Source of the DNA: Campylobacterales bacterium
GTDB taxonomy: Bacteria > Campylobacterota > Campylobacteria > Campylobacterales > JAOZPA01
DNA: 33,895 nucleotides
Assembly (NCBI GenBank): GCA_029932985.1
Contig: JAOZPA010000008.1
Coordinates: 1-33,895 of the forward strand
Reading direction: 5' to 3'
Part shown: piece by piece, positions 1 through 8,877 of the stretch
How the letters are laid out: each line of letters opens with the position of its first letter
How positions within the stretch are numbered: the stretch's first letter is position 1
Program-made: the position numbers and the translations under genes
The notes under the pieces: generated by a model
The model's input: the letters and a program-made list of their open reading frames with translations, nothing else
Told to the model about the DNA's origin: nothing
The model's database searches: none

Positions 1-177
1 TAAACGTTACTCTAATGCCTAAAAAACTGGTTTTTCATTAAAAAAACCTATATATGCTTAATCTAAATTTCAAATTTTATTTTGTTCTCTTTTTTCTCTA
101 TGAAAAATTTTTACTTTACAAATTTTTGAAAAATATTCTACCTATAAAAATTTCATCGGATAGGCATATTTCCTCCA

Positions 178-195
178 TTCCAAACGGAAATTTTA
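178..195. repeat. Degenerate copy of the CCAAACGGAAATTTT motif
   Basis: The text TTCCAAACGGAAATTTTA lies just downstream of the minus-strand gene at 199-1224. It resembles the core of the palindrome at 3869-3900 and the element at 32364-32385. It may be a decayed terminator or REP-like piece. The remaining bases 1-177 are AT-rich and I see nothing else in them. Confidence 0.35.
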
Positions 196-198
196 TAT

Positions 199-1224
199 TT
201 ACTCTAAATTTTTTGATTTCATATCTATAATGATAGGCTCATGATTAAATGCCTTTATTCCCACTTTTTCTATATCTTTTGAAACTTTATACGCTAAATA
301 ATATCCAGTCATAGCTGAACCACAAGCTACACTAGTTATTATAAATGTAATATCTAATTGTTTATTATCTCTTAAAACTCTATTTTCTGCATAACTACAT
401 ATCCATGGTTCTAAAAAAGTATAAATTAAAATATTATCTTTTTCAAAATCAATATTAGTTTCTCTTAACTCTTTACTCCACAATAATAGGTCTTCTGTAT
501 CTTTGTATTCATCAGGATACATCTCATTAGATATCTCTTCTAAAAGAGATATAGTTTCAGATAACTCTTCATTATTTGTGATAATCTTTTTATCAAAATA
601 ATTTAAAAATCGTGTATCTTCAAATCTATCTATTGTAATTTCTGATATTTTCTCTTTGGTTATAATTATATTTTCATTCATAAAATCTCCAATCATCGTA
701 TAAAATTTCAATACCGAATCATAAGTTGCATTTATATCTTGCATAACTTGTTTTGATTGCTCTAACTCCTCTAGCTTTCCATTAGCAAATTTTAATCCTA
801 CTATTTTTTTATTTTCTAAAATAATGTCATCATCATCTTTTGCCCCATTTATGATAGCCAAAATAAAATGTTCTCTTTTTATATTTTCACTATCTAACTC
901 CTCTACCCAATACTCTAACCCCTCAATATCTGATTCTCGATTAAACAAATTATTATAGATAGAATTTATAAAACTACTATTTGTCACATCTTCTGGATAC
1001 TGCTCTTTTGTCTCATTTTGGTCAAAAAAACTTTTGGCTATCTGTGAAAGTTTTAAACCAGAATTTTTAACCCAATAATCAAGCCCTGCACTATCGGGGG
1101 CTCTTTTAAATGTAGCCACATAAAGTTTAGTAACCTCCTCTTTACTTGGCTGATTTTCGTTTGCCATTATATCAAAACCGATAAATAACATTATTAAAAA
1201 TACTATAAAACTTTTACTTTTCAT
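199..1224 (-). CDS. Secreted DUF4214-domain protein
   Basis: A 341-aa protein with a typical Sec signal peptide (Lys-rich start, then a hydrophobic run ending near MANEN, about residue 22). Two DUF4214-like units follow: the first near residues 29-75 contains LYVATFKRAPDSAGLDYWV, the second near 80-130 contains IYNNLFNRESDIEGLEYWV. DUF4214 units occur in exported, often S-layer or Ca-binding-associated bacterial proteins. The C-terminal 200 residues are acidic and helical, with no motif I recognise. It is the last gene of a minus-strand run, 22 nt after the ankyrin gene at 1247-2281. The DUF4214 call is from pattern memory and fairly secure; the cellular role is unknown. Confidence 0.75.
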   Translation of the reverse strand: MKSKSFIVFLIMLFIGFDIMANENQPSKEEVTKLYVATFKRAPDSAGLDYWVKNSGLKLSQIAKSFFDQNETKEQYPEDVTNSSFINSIYNNLFNRESDIEGLEYWVEELDSENIKREHFILAIINGAKDDDDIILENKKIVGLKFANGKLEELEQSKQVMQDINATYDSVLKFYTMIGDFMNENIIITKEKISEITIDRFEDTRFLNYFDKKIITNNEELSETISLLEEISNEMYPDEYKDTEDLLLWSKELRETNIDFEKDNILIYTFLEPWICSYAENRVLRDNKQLDITFIITSVACGSAMTGYYLAYKVSKDIEKVGIKAFNHEPIIIDMKSKNLE

Positions 1225-1246
1225 CTTTTATCCTTTAAAAAAATTT

Positions 1247-2281
1247 CTATTCCTCTTTTTCAACTGCTCCATATTTTTTCAGTAAATTATAGATTGGTCG
1301 ATTATCTTTTGCCCAAAAAATCACATCACTATCTTTTGGATTTGTATCTATACCATTTTCTATCAGATATTTTGCCAATTTATATCTTTTATAGATGAGA
1401 GTTAAAATTAGTGGTGGTTGAGAATTTGAGAAATCGGTGAGGGGTTTGTTTAACTCCTTTATATCTGCTCCATAATTTATAAGTGCTTTAACCATATCCA
1501 AATTATCCCGATGAAGTCCCACCAACAAAGCGGAAATTAGAGGAATATTGGAACGGTTGGAGGTTTGGGGATTTAAATCTGCCCCCTTGAAGATGAGATA
1601 TTTAGCCAAATCATTTTTACTCACACTCAAAGCAAGAGATAATAGAGTGCTATCTTTGTATTTTTTATCTTGCTCTATTCCATATTTAAAAAGCAGGTTT
1701 GCCATCAGAAGTTCATCATTTACAGTTTTGAAATTTTGGTTTTCTTCCCTATTGATGAGTGAAAAAATCAGTGGAGTATCTGTTTTGGTTGGCAGATAGA
1801 TATTGGCTTTATTTATAAGTAATAGTTCCGCCGAAGCCAAAGAGTTAAACTCCACCGCCATCTGCAAAGGTGTGATGTCATAGCAATTTTTTTTATCCAC
1901 ATCTGCCTCATTTTTTATCAAAAATCGCAACACTTCAAAATTATTTTTATGGCATTTTTTGGAGTAAATCACATAGTGAATTGGTGTGTAATAATCATTT
2001 TTGAAATTTTGATTCAAATCTGCTCCAGCTTGAGCCAGAAGATAAATCTTTTTCATATCACAGCCATTTTCAAAAGCATACTGCAAAGCGGTTTTTCCAA
2101 GCACCTTAACTTTTTTCAAATCATATTTGTAATTTTTTAGAAAAATATTTAAACTTTTACTATCTTGATACAAAACAGATTCTATAACTTTTTCCCTCTC
2201 CGTAAAAAATGGCTTCGTTATTAAATTTTCTCCATTTATAATTCCAGCCACTAACAAAAATAACAATAATTTTTTTTTCAT
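1247..2281 (-). CDS. Secreted ankyrin-repeat protein
   Basis: A 344-aa protein with an N-terminal signal peptide (MKKKLLLFLLVAGIINGEN). The rest is a solenoid of about seven ankyrin repeats, recognisable by units such as GKTALQYAFENG, TPIHYVIYSKKC, ITPLQMAVEFNSLASAELLL and LAKYLIFKGADLN. Ankyrin repeats are protein-binding scaffolds; an exported one probably acts in the periplasm or outside the cell. Residues about 35-150 are clearly similar to the ankyrin half of the protein at 3917-6361 (for example NYKYDLKKV against SYKYNLKTV), so the two are paralogues. The gene precedes the DUF4214 gene on the same strand. The binding partner is unknown. Confidence 0.85.
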   Translation of the reverse strand: MKKKLLLFLLVAGIINGENLITKPFFTEREKVIESVLYQDSKSLNIFLKNYKYDLKKVKVLGKTALQYAFENGCDMKKIYLLAQAGADLNQNFKNDYYTPIHYVIYSKKCHKNNFEVLRFLIKNEADVDKKNCYDITPLQMAVEFNSLASAELLLINKANIYLPTKTDTPLIFSLINREENQNFKTVNDELLMANLLFKYGIEQDKKYKDSTLLSLALSVSKNDLAKYLIFKGADLNPQTSNRSNIPLISALLVGLHRDNLDMVKALINYGADIKELNKPLTDFSNSQPPLILTLIYKRYKLAKYLIENGIDTNPKDSDVIFWAKDNRPIYNLLKKYGAVEKEE

Positions 2282-2298
2282 AACTTTTTCCTAATTTT

Positions 2299-2799
2299 TT
2301 ATTTTAATATATTTTTTAATTCGGTGTAGGGGATAACTTTTATAGATGAAAAATGTGTAGGGCAATAGTGAGAAGTTAAATTTCTCATTATTCTATCTAT
2401 ATTTTGAATATCACGAATATTATTTTGACAAATAGCTAATAGAAGCTTTTTTTTTAAATAATTTTTATCTCGAATATTATATTTATCTAAAAGTTGATAG
2501 TAGATTAAAAGAGTATCAGATATTTTTAATCTCACTTCCATCTTTATATATTTTTTTACATCTATGGTTGTTTTTGTTTCAGTCAATTCTTTTAATTGTG
2601 CATTAAAATCAGATAATTCCAAAAAATATATAGTATCTTTTTTTCTTTTAAAATAATCACAAGATTTTAAATTTTTACAACCTAACTGCTGTTTTAAGTT
2701 TTTTTGGTTAGCATCAATTTTAAATGCTTTAATATCTAAAAGTGGAATCATAATTCTACATTCTGTATCAATATTCTCATAAAATTTTGATAACCACAT
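2299..2799 (-). CDS. Small partner protein of the AAA ATPase (unknown family)
   Basis: A 166-aa protein whose ATG directly abuts the TAA stop of the ATPase gene at 2800-3810 (TAAATG), so the two are almost certainly translated as a coupled pair. It is Lys-rich and mostly helical. It contains two Cys pairs or motifs (CKNLKSC near residue 41 and HYCPTH near 143) but no HNH, TOPRIM or nuclease motif I can recognise. Tight pairing with an OLD/AAA15-type ATPase is typical of two-gene defence modules in which the small protein is the effector. That role is inference from context only. Confidence 0.6.
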   Translation of the reverse strand: MWLSKFYENIDTECRIMIPLLDIKAFKIDANQKNLKQQLGCKNLKSCDYFKRKKDTIYFLELSDFNAQLKELTETKTTIDVKKYIKMEVRLKISDTLLIYYQLLDKYNIRDKNYLKKKLLLAICQNNIRDIQNIDRIMRNLTSHYCPTHFSSIKVIPYTELKNILK

Positions 2800-3810
2800 T
2801 TAAATATCTTGCATATAAAGGTCATAATATGGTCGGCTTAAATCATCTAAAACAATACCAATTTTTTCCAATTCACTCATTTGTGAAAACTCATCATCAT
2901 AGGGCATTTTATTTATAGCAATAATATTTTCAGCTTTCTCTTCATCCTCTTTTAAAATATTTTCAAATGCTTTCAAAAAGTCTAAACTATGAGTTGCAAT
3001 AACAATATTTGCCCCACCTTTTGCAATTTTGTATAAAATCTTTGCTAGAAATACTTGCCATTGTGGATGAAGATGAACCTCAGGCTCATCCATAATTAAA
3101 AAAGAACCCCTATTTATCGTATTATTTCTAAGTAATAACTCAATAAGCCCAATATTACTAATTCCCATAGCCGTTAAAGACAGCGGAATAGTGTGATTAT
3201 CATCATCTGTATAATTTATATTTCCATTTTGACCAACAACTAATTTACCCCTAATCATCTTTTGAATCTCGTGGCTAATTTCATTGAAATCTGCTATATC
3301 AATATATTCCTTATCAATAAAATCATATAAAATATCTAAATATTCAGGATAACCTTTTAAATACTTCTCATTAATAAAAGTGGAGTTAAAAGATGAAATT
3401 TTTCTTTTTTGTAATGTTGTTCTTATCTTTAAATAGATAGGAGAATCAATAAAAAGAATATTATCAATAATTTCAAGATTTTCCATATTTACCTCTAATT
3501 TTAAACTATTATCTATTATAATTTTAGCAATATTTTTAAAAGATAGTTTTATCTCTCTTCTATTATGTTTAATTAAATTTTGTAGATTTGTAATTTCAAA
3601 ATTTTTTTTAAAAGAAAAATCTAAATTTTTAGATAAAGTTGTTTTAGAATTTTTTCCTCCTATTTGAGATAAAATAGTATAAAGACTCTTCGTTACAAAA
3701 GTTTTTCCACTACTATTCTCTCCTGCAATAATCGTTAAAGGTTTTATAGTAATTGATGCTCTATCTATATTTCCAAAATTTTCAATATTATATATTAGCT
3801 TCATTGCCAT
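2800..3810 (-). CDS. AAA15/OLD-like ATP-binding protein
   Basis: A 336-aa ABC-type AAA ATPase. Walker A is AGENSSGKT (residues 29-37). The Walker B/D-loop region reads FLIMDEPEVHLHPQWQ, followed by an H-switch region IVIATHSLDFL. This is the signature of the OLD/AAA15/RecF-SMC-like group. No TOPRIM domain follows; the protein ends soon after the ATPase core, unlike full-length OLD nucleases. An SD-like GGAATAA precedes the ATG. It is directly followed, with zero spacing, by the 166-aa gene at 2299-2799. ATPase plus separate small partner recalls Septu-, PARIS- and retron-associated pairs, but the partner does not look like PtuB (HNH) or AriB (TOPRIM), so I leave the system unnamed. Confidence 0.85.
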   Translation of the reverse strand: MAMKLIYNIENFGNIDRASITIKPLTIIAGENSSGKTFVTKSLYTILSQIGGKNSKTTLSKNLDFSFKKNFEITNLQNLIKHNRREIKLSFKNIAKIIIDNSLKLEVNMENLEIIDNILFIDSPIYLKIRTTLQKRKISSFNSTFINEKYLKGYPEYLDILYDFIDKEYIDIADFNEISHEIQKMIRGKLVVGQNGNINYTDDDNHTIPLSLTAMGISNIGLIELLLRNNTINRGSFLIMDEPEVHLHPQWQVFLAKILYKIAKGGANIVIATHSLDFLKAFENILKEDEEKAENIIAINKMPYDDEFSQMSELEKIGIVLDDLSRPYYDLYMQDI

Positions 3811-3868
3811 AATTATTCCTTTTTAATATTTTTGACAAATTATATCATTTTGTAGATTTAAAATCAAT

Positions 3869-3900
3869 AGTCCCCAAACGAAAATTTCCGTTTGGGGACT
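3869..3900. terminator. Perfect 12-bp palindromic hairpin, probable bidirectional terminator
   Basis: The arms AGTCCCCAAACG (3869-3880) and CGTTTGGGGACT (3889-3900) are perfectly complementary around the 8-nt centre AAAATTTC. The hairpin begins 17 nt beyond the stop of the minus-strand gene at 3917-6361. T-rich text lies on both sides (TTAATCCTTTTT on plus; TATTGATTTTAAAT on minus), which fits a terminator. Its half-sites recur elsewhere in the window. Confidence 0.65.
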
Positions 3901-3916
3901 TAATCCTTTTTATTTA

Positions 3917-6361
3917 TCATTCGCCGAGGAGTTTTAAGATTCGTTTAAATTTTTTCTTTTTAGCAAAATCTACAACACTCATACCATTTTCATCTTTAAT
4001 TTTATAAAGCAACTCTTTTTTAGCTCCATTTTTGAGCAAAATCTCCACACTTGCCACATCGTTACGACCAACTGCGATATGCAAAGGTGTCATTTTTTGC
4101 CCATTGACCGTTCCAATAGCATTTACATCTGCCCCGTGTTCAATCAAAGCTTTCAATTCTTCAATTTTTTTTCGTTTAATATAACCTAAAAGTTGAGGCA
4201 GATTAGCGGTACTAAATCCTCTAGTGGAATCAGCTTTGATAATAGGTCGGTCGAGAAAAAGTCGATTTTGAGAAAGTTTTTTTTGGTTTAAAAGCCCTAT
4301 TATAAGGGGAAATTTATAGTTTCGTGAACTTATATTGACATTCACATCTGCCCCTTTTGCAATCAGATAACGAAACATATTTTGATTTTTGTACAAAATC
4401 GCATTTGCCAACGGATTATATTTACCTCTTTTGGTATCATCATTTAAGTTCGCACCATTTTCAATCAAAAGTTTAGCTACATCATTTTGGTTTTGAATCA
4501 CCGCCAAAGTTAAAAGTGGCACTCTTTTTTTGTAATGAATCCCGATATCCGCCCGATTATTTATCAGAAACAGTGCAACCTCTTCACTTTTATTATCAAT
4601 CGCTACAACTAAAGGGGTGTTATAATATCGATTTTGTTTGTTAATATTCAATTTATGAGAGAGCAAAAGTTTCAAAATCTCAATTCTTACCTTGGGATGA
4701 TGACCACTTTTTGCCAGAAGATGAAGCAATCCATTTCCAAACATATCTTCAGTTTTAACATCCATCTTTTGATTTATCAAATATTTCACCCCCTTCATAT
4801 TCAAACTACTCACCGCCTCATAGAGTGGAGTTCTGCCATATTTTGCCTTTTTATCGAGCTTCAAAAGTTTTTGCTTATGCAAATAATCCACAATCTCCAA
4901 ACCATTTTTTTTACAATGAGGACTTGACAAAAAAAGATGAGCAGGAGCAAACCAATCCATATCCAGATTTCCCTTAAAACTCCTATCGACCCTCATCCCC
5001 TTATCCACCAGCAATTTTATCTTATCCAGCGAACACTCTTTTTTATTGACCACCAAATCATATAAAATATGGTTATCCCCCTCAAAAGCTACTGTTTTCA
5101 GATTGTACTTATATGAATGCAAAAAATTTTCCAACTCCTCTAGCTTTTTGTCAAGATAATTAAAAATCTCATCCTTTTTCAAATCCGTCGCAATCCAATC
5201 CTCATTAAATCGAATCGCCCAAATATCATACCGCCCCTTTCCATAACTATCAGTATTTCCAACCAGCAGATAATCGCCCCGCTTCGTCACCACAATATCA
5301 CTCGCCACATCATCTTTCTCGCCACCCATCGTCTGCGACCAAATCTCCTCACCATCTTTATCAAGTTTCAAAATTTTCAAATCAGCATTAAAACCCTTAG
5401 TTTTCCCAATCAATATCAAAGTTTCATTTGCCAATTGTGTAATTTTGCTAAAATCCCCTCTCAAAACCCTCTGCCACATCTTTTCACCGTGACGATTAAA
5501 TTTGGTCATATAGGTGTTAAAAATCTGATTTCTAAAAATATTTTTTGAACCAATCGAGATAAAACCATCATCTTTCGTCAAAACCAGCCCACCAGCAATC
5601 TCATCGGTACTTTTTTTCCAAATAATTTTGCCTTTTTTGTTTAATTTTATCAGTAAAAGTTCAGGCTCACCCCTTGCACTTTTTTGCATACTTCCTGCAA
5701 AAACATAATTTCCACCCTTTGTCGTGATAATAGTTTGTGAAAAATCATCAAACACCCCACCAATAAATTTACTCCAAACTTTTTTACCCCTAGAGTTTAT
5801 CTTTAAAATCCAAATATCATATTCACCACTTCCATAGCTATTGGTAACTCCAGCAATCACGAATCCGCCATCTTTGGAGTTGGTTATCGATTTTGGGTAA
5901 TCATTCCCCTCACCGCCAAAACTCTTTTCCCAAATTTTTCTACCAGCTGAGTTAGTTTTTATCACAAATATATCATTATTATCTACATTTTTCTTTTTGT
6001 GAGATTTTTTACCCACAATAATAAAATTTCCGTTGGGGGTCACAATCAAAGATGTAACATATTTTAGCGACCTACTTTTTAACACTTTTTGCCAAATAAT
6101 TTTTTTATTTATATCCATTTTTATTAGTAAAATATTTGAGGATTTAATGCCAGTTACTCCATAAATCGAACGATTCCCTGCGATAATAAATTTTTTATCT
6201 TTTGTTTGTTTTACCGAAAATGAAAATTCATCATTTTTGCCCCCGAAAGTTTTTGTCCAAAATTTTGGCTTTAGATTATCAATACTTGCATAGCTATTTT
6301 GTACAAAAGATATTAGGATAATAAAAAATAGATTTTTCATAAGTATCACTACTTTACTCAT
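3917..6361 (-). CDS. Secreted beta-propeller and ankyrin fusion protein
   Basis: An 814-aa protein. A signal peptide occupies about residues 1-27 (hydrophobic run ending NSYAS). Residues about 33-395 hold seven repeats of roughly 50 aa, each with a W-x-K/Q...GG...D start, a DGGF-x-I-x-G centre and a DIW-x-x-K end, for example FWTKTFGG, IWEKSFGG and IWSQTMGG. This suggests a seven-bladed propeller. Residues about 400-814 are ankyrin repeats (TPLYEAVSSLNMKGVKYL, TPLVVAIDNKSEEVALFL, TPLHIAVGRNDVASVEILL). The ATG at 6361 is supported by an AAGGAGT SD; a second Met, seven codons in, is less likely. The ankyrin half is paralogous to 1247-2281. It probably acts as an exported scaffold; the ligand is unknown. 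Confidence 0.85.
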   Translation of the reverse strand: MSKVVILMKNLFFIILISFVQNSYASIDNLKPKFWTKTFGGKNDEFSFSVKQTKDKKFIIAGNRSIYGVTGIKSSNILLIKMDINKKIIWQKVLKSRSLKYVTSLIVTPNGNFIIVGKKSHKKKNVDNNDIFVIKTNSAGRKIWEKSFGGEGNDYPKSITNSKDGGFVIAGVTNSYGSGEYDIWILKINSRGKKVWSKFIGGVFDDFSQTIITTKGGNYVFAGSMQKSARGEPELLLIKLNKKGKIIWKKSTDEIAGGLVLTKDDGFISIGSKNIFRNQIFNTYMTKFNRHGEKMWQRVLRGDFSKITQLANETLILIGKTKGFNADLKILKLDKDGEEIWSQTMGGEKDDVASDIVVTKRGDYLLVGNTDSYGKGRYDIWAIRFNEDWIATDLKKDEIFNYLDKKLEELENFLHSYKYNLKTVAFEGDNHILYDLVVNKKECSLDKIKLLVDKGMRVDRSFKGNLDMDWFAPAHLFLSSPHCKKNGLEIVDYLHKQKLLKLDKKAKYGRTPLYEAVSSLNMKGVKYLINQKMDVKTEDMFGNGLLHLLAKSGHHPKVRIEILKLLLSHKLNINKQNRYYNTPLVVAIDNKSEEVALFLINNRADIGIHYKKRVPLLTLAVIQNQNDVAKLLIENGANLNDDTKRGKYNPLANAILYKNQNMFRYLIAKGADVNVNISSRNYKFPLIIGLLNQKKLSQNRLFLDRPIIKADSTRGFSTANLPQLLGYIKRKKIEELKALIEHGADVNAIGTVNGQKMTPLHIAVGRNDVASVEILLKNGAKKELLYKIKDENGMSVVDFAKKKKFKRILKLLGE

Positions 6362-6535
6362 GTTGACTCCTTACATCATTATTTTACTATAATTTTAGCA
6401 TAATTTTATTTTGTATAACTTTTTAGTAAGCTAAAATTCTTAAAAAACATTTTATTCCAACTATTTTCAATTCTTTATCAGTATTTTAACTTTATTTTAA
6501 TATTATATCATCTATTTTTCATAAAAGGATAAAAG

Positions 6536-6982
6536 ATGAAAGTATTACTTATAAAAGATGTTAAGGGCTTGGGAAAAACTGGCGAAATTAAAGATGTAAA
6601 AGATGGTTATGGCAAAAATTTTTTAATCGGTCGGGGATTTGCAAAACTTGCGACAAATGAAGTTTTAAAAAGATGGGAATCAAACGAGCGAAAAAAGGCA
6701 AAAGAGACGAAAGAGGAGTTGGAAAATATTAAAAAAATTGAAAAACAATTCACCTCTTTAGAGCTTGTGATAAAGAGAGATTTAGCACCAAACGGCTCAC
6801 TTTATGGAGCGATTACAAAAGATGATATTTCAGATGAGTTGAAAAATCAATATGATATTGTAGTAGATAGAAAAGTGGTAGAGATAAAAAATCCGATTAA
6901 AAAAACGGGAAGTTATGATATTTCATTTAAATTAGGTCATGGGATTCATGCTATTTTAAAAACCACAGTGACGGGAAACTAA
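6536..6982 (+). CDS. rplI: 50S ribosomal protein L9
   Basis: A 148-aa protein of normal L9 length. The N-terminal domain has the classic text [18 protein letters not shown] followed by [21 protein letters not shown] long charged connecting helix (about residues 50-80) leads to the C-terminal rRNA-binding domain with [13 protein letters not shown]9 binds 23S rRNA near the L1 stalk and influences translational fidelity. SD AAAGGAT lies 5 nt before the ATG. The stop codon is directly followed by the hslV ATG (zero gap), so the genes form an operon rplI-hslV-hslU. Confidence 0.97.
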   Translation: MKVLLIKDVKGLGKTGEIKDVKDGYGKNFLIGRGFAKLATNEVLKRWESNERKKAKETKEELENIKKIEKQFTSLELVIKRDLAPNGSLYGAITKDDISDELKNQYDIVVDRKVVEIKNPIKKTGSYDISFKLGHGIHAILKTTVTGN

Positions 6983-7522
6983 ATGTTTAAAGCTACTACA
7001 ATTTTAGCTTATAAGGGCAAAAAAAAATCTGTAATTGGTGGTGATGGGCAAGTTACTTTTGCTCAATCGGTGATTTTGAAATCAAATGCGACGAAAATTA
7101 GAAAACTTTATCACGGCAAAATTTTATCGGGATTTGCAGGAAGTACAGCGGATGCGTTTAATCTTTTTGATATGTTTGAGCGAATTTTAGTTGATAAAAA
7201 AGGTGATTTGTATAAATCGGTCGTGGAGTTTTCAAAGGAGTGGCGACGAGATAAATATCTAAGACGTCTAGAGGCAATGATGCTTGTAATGGATAGAAAA
7301 CATCTATTTATTTTGAGTGGAACTGGTGATGTTGTTGAACCAGAAGATGGTGAACTTGTGTCTATTGGAAGTGGTGGAAATTTTGCGATTTCAGCGGCTA
7401 GAGCGTTAAAAAGACATTCAGATTTAGATGAGGAAACTTTGGTGAGAGAATCTTTACAAATTGCATCAGAGCTTTGTATCTATACAAATGACAATATAAA
7501 AATACATACATTAGAGGATTAA
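6983..7522 (+). CDS. hslV: ATP-dependent protease subunit HslV
   Basis: A 179-aa proteasome-like threonine peptidase (family T1), which forms the double hexameric core of the cytoplasmic HslUV protease. The N-terminus reads [14 protein letters not shown]; the TTIL aligns with the mature N-terminal TTIV of other HslV proteins, so four residues must be removed to expose catalytic Thr5. Later motifs are [30 protein letters not shown] and [14 protein letters not shown]. The extension resembles the start I recall for Helicobacter HslV. hslU starts 5 nt downstream. Confidence 0.97.
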   Translation: MFKATTILAYKGKKKSVIGGDGQVTFAQSVILKSNATKIRKLYHGKILSGFAGSTADAFNLFDMFERILVDKKGDLYKSVVEFSKEWRRDKYLRRLEAMMLVMDRKHLFILSGTGDVVEPEDGELVSIGSGGNFAISAARALKRHSDLDEETLVRESLQIASELCIYTNDNIKIHTLED

Positions 7523-7527
7523 GAAAA

Positions 7528-8853
7528 ATGAATTTGACACCTAAACAGATAGTAAAATATTTAGATGAATATATAATTGGGCAACATAATGCCAAAAAAT
7601 CGATAGCGGTGGCTTTGCGAAATCGTTTTAGAAGACTACAACTTGATGAGGCGATGCAAGATGAGATAATGCCAAAAAATATTTTGATGATTGGCTCAAC
7701 TGGTGTGGGAAAAACTGAGATTGCTCGACGAATGGCTAAATTTATGAGCATTCCGTTTGTGAAAGTTGAGGCTAGTAAATATACAGAAGTTGGGTTTGTG
7801 GGGCGAGATGTGGAATCAATGGTTCGAGATTTAGTGACTGCATCTATAAATTTGGTTAGAAAAGAGTATCAAGAAAATATGGAGGAGCAGATAGAGAAAT
7901 ATGTGGAGAAAAAAATCATAGAAAAACTTTTACCACCTCTTCCAAAGGGTGCGACGGAGACCAAAAAATCTGATTATCACCGAAGTTTTAACCGAATGAG
8001 AAATAGATTGCGAGATGGAGAGCTTGATGAACTTGATATTGAAATTGATATGCCAAATAGCAGAATTGAGCTTTTAGATAGTGGAAATATGCCTCCTGAG
8101 ATGTTAAAAATGCAAGAGAGTGTTATTAAAATTTTTGGCTCAAGCAAAGAGGATATTAAAAAAGAGGTGAAGGTTAAAGAGGCTCAAGATATTCTGAAAA
8201 TTGAGGCTAGTGAAAAACTTTTAGATATGGATGCGGTGAAGATTGAGGCTTTGAAAAGAGCGGAAAATGGTGGAATTATCTTTATTGATGAGATTGATAA
8301 AGTGGCGGTGAGTGAAAAATCTAGCCGACAAGACCCAAGCAAAGAGGGAGTTCAGCGAGATTTATTGCCAATTGTTGAGGGTTCAAATGTTTCAACTAAA
8401 CACGGAATCATCAAAACTGACCATATTCTTTTTATCGCTGCAGGGGCTTTTCATGTAAGCAAACCTAGCGATTTGATTCCTGAACTTCAAGGGCGATTTC
8501 CTTTGCGAGTTGAGCTAAATTCTCTTGATGAAAATGCTCTTTATCAAATTTTAACAACCACCAAAAATTCACTTTTGGTTCAATATCAAGCTTTGCTAGG
8601 TACGGAAGATGTTGAATTAGTATTTACTGATGAGGCGATTAAAGCATTGGCTAAAATCTCATATCTGACAAATGAAAAAACTGAAGATATTGGAGCTAGA
8701 CGATTGCACACAGTAATTGAAAAAGTGCTAGAAGATATAAATTTTGATGCAGATGAACATGCAGGTGAAACGATTACAGTTGATGAAAAATTAGTTCACC
8801 ATAAATTAGATGATATTGCAGAAGATGAGGATAATGCTAGATATATTCTCTAA
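7528..8853 (+). CDS. hslU: ATP-dependent protease ATPase subunit HslU
   Basis: A 441-aa AAA+ unfoldase. Walker A is GSTGVGKT (residues 56-63, with the unusual Ser-Thr) and Walker B is IIFIDEID (D254, E255). The I-domain inserted between them (about residues 110-230) is acidic and helical. Sensor and arginine-finger region text includes FIAAGAF, ELQGRFPLRVEL and GARRLHTVIEKVLED. The C-terminal tail RYIL matches the conserved R-F/Y-I-L tail that docks into HslV and activates it. Hexamers feed unfolded substrates into HslV. In relatives era often follows hslU; here an accessory operon starts 24 nt downstream. Confidence 0.97.
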   Translation: MNLTPKQIVKYLDEYIIGQHNAKKSIAVALRNRFRRLQLDEAMQDEIMPKNILMIGSTGVGKTEIARRMAKFMSIPFVKVEASKYTEVGFVGRDVESMVRDLVTASINLVRKEYQENMEEQIEKYVEKKIIEKLLPPLPKGATETKKSDYHRSFNRMRNRLRDGELDELDIEIDMPNSRIELLDSGNMPPEMLKMQESVIKIFGSSKEDIKKEVKVKEAQDILKIEASEKLLDMDAVKIEALKRAENGGIIFIDEIDKVAVSEKSSRQDPSKEGVQRDLLPIVEGSNVSTKHGIIKTDHILFIAAGAFHVSKPSDLIPELQGRFPLRVELNSLDENALYQILTTTKNSLLVQYQALLGTEDVELVFTDEAIKALAKISYLTNEKTEDIGARRLHTVIEKVLEDINFDADEHAGETITVDEKLVHHKLDDIAEDEDNARYIL

Positions 8854-8877
8854 GCTTAGAAAAGAATAGAGAGAATA

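Noticed and set aside
1548-1799. Plus-strand ORF opposite the ankyrin gene
   Set aside because: It is a shadow of a well-supported ankyrin coding region.
2299-2799. HNH or zinc-finger reading of the CKNLKSC and HYCPTH segments
   Set aside because: Spacing and surrounding residues do not fit an HNH (PtuB-like) or a zinc ribbon.
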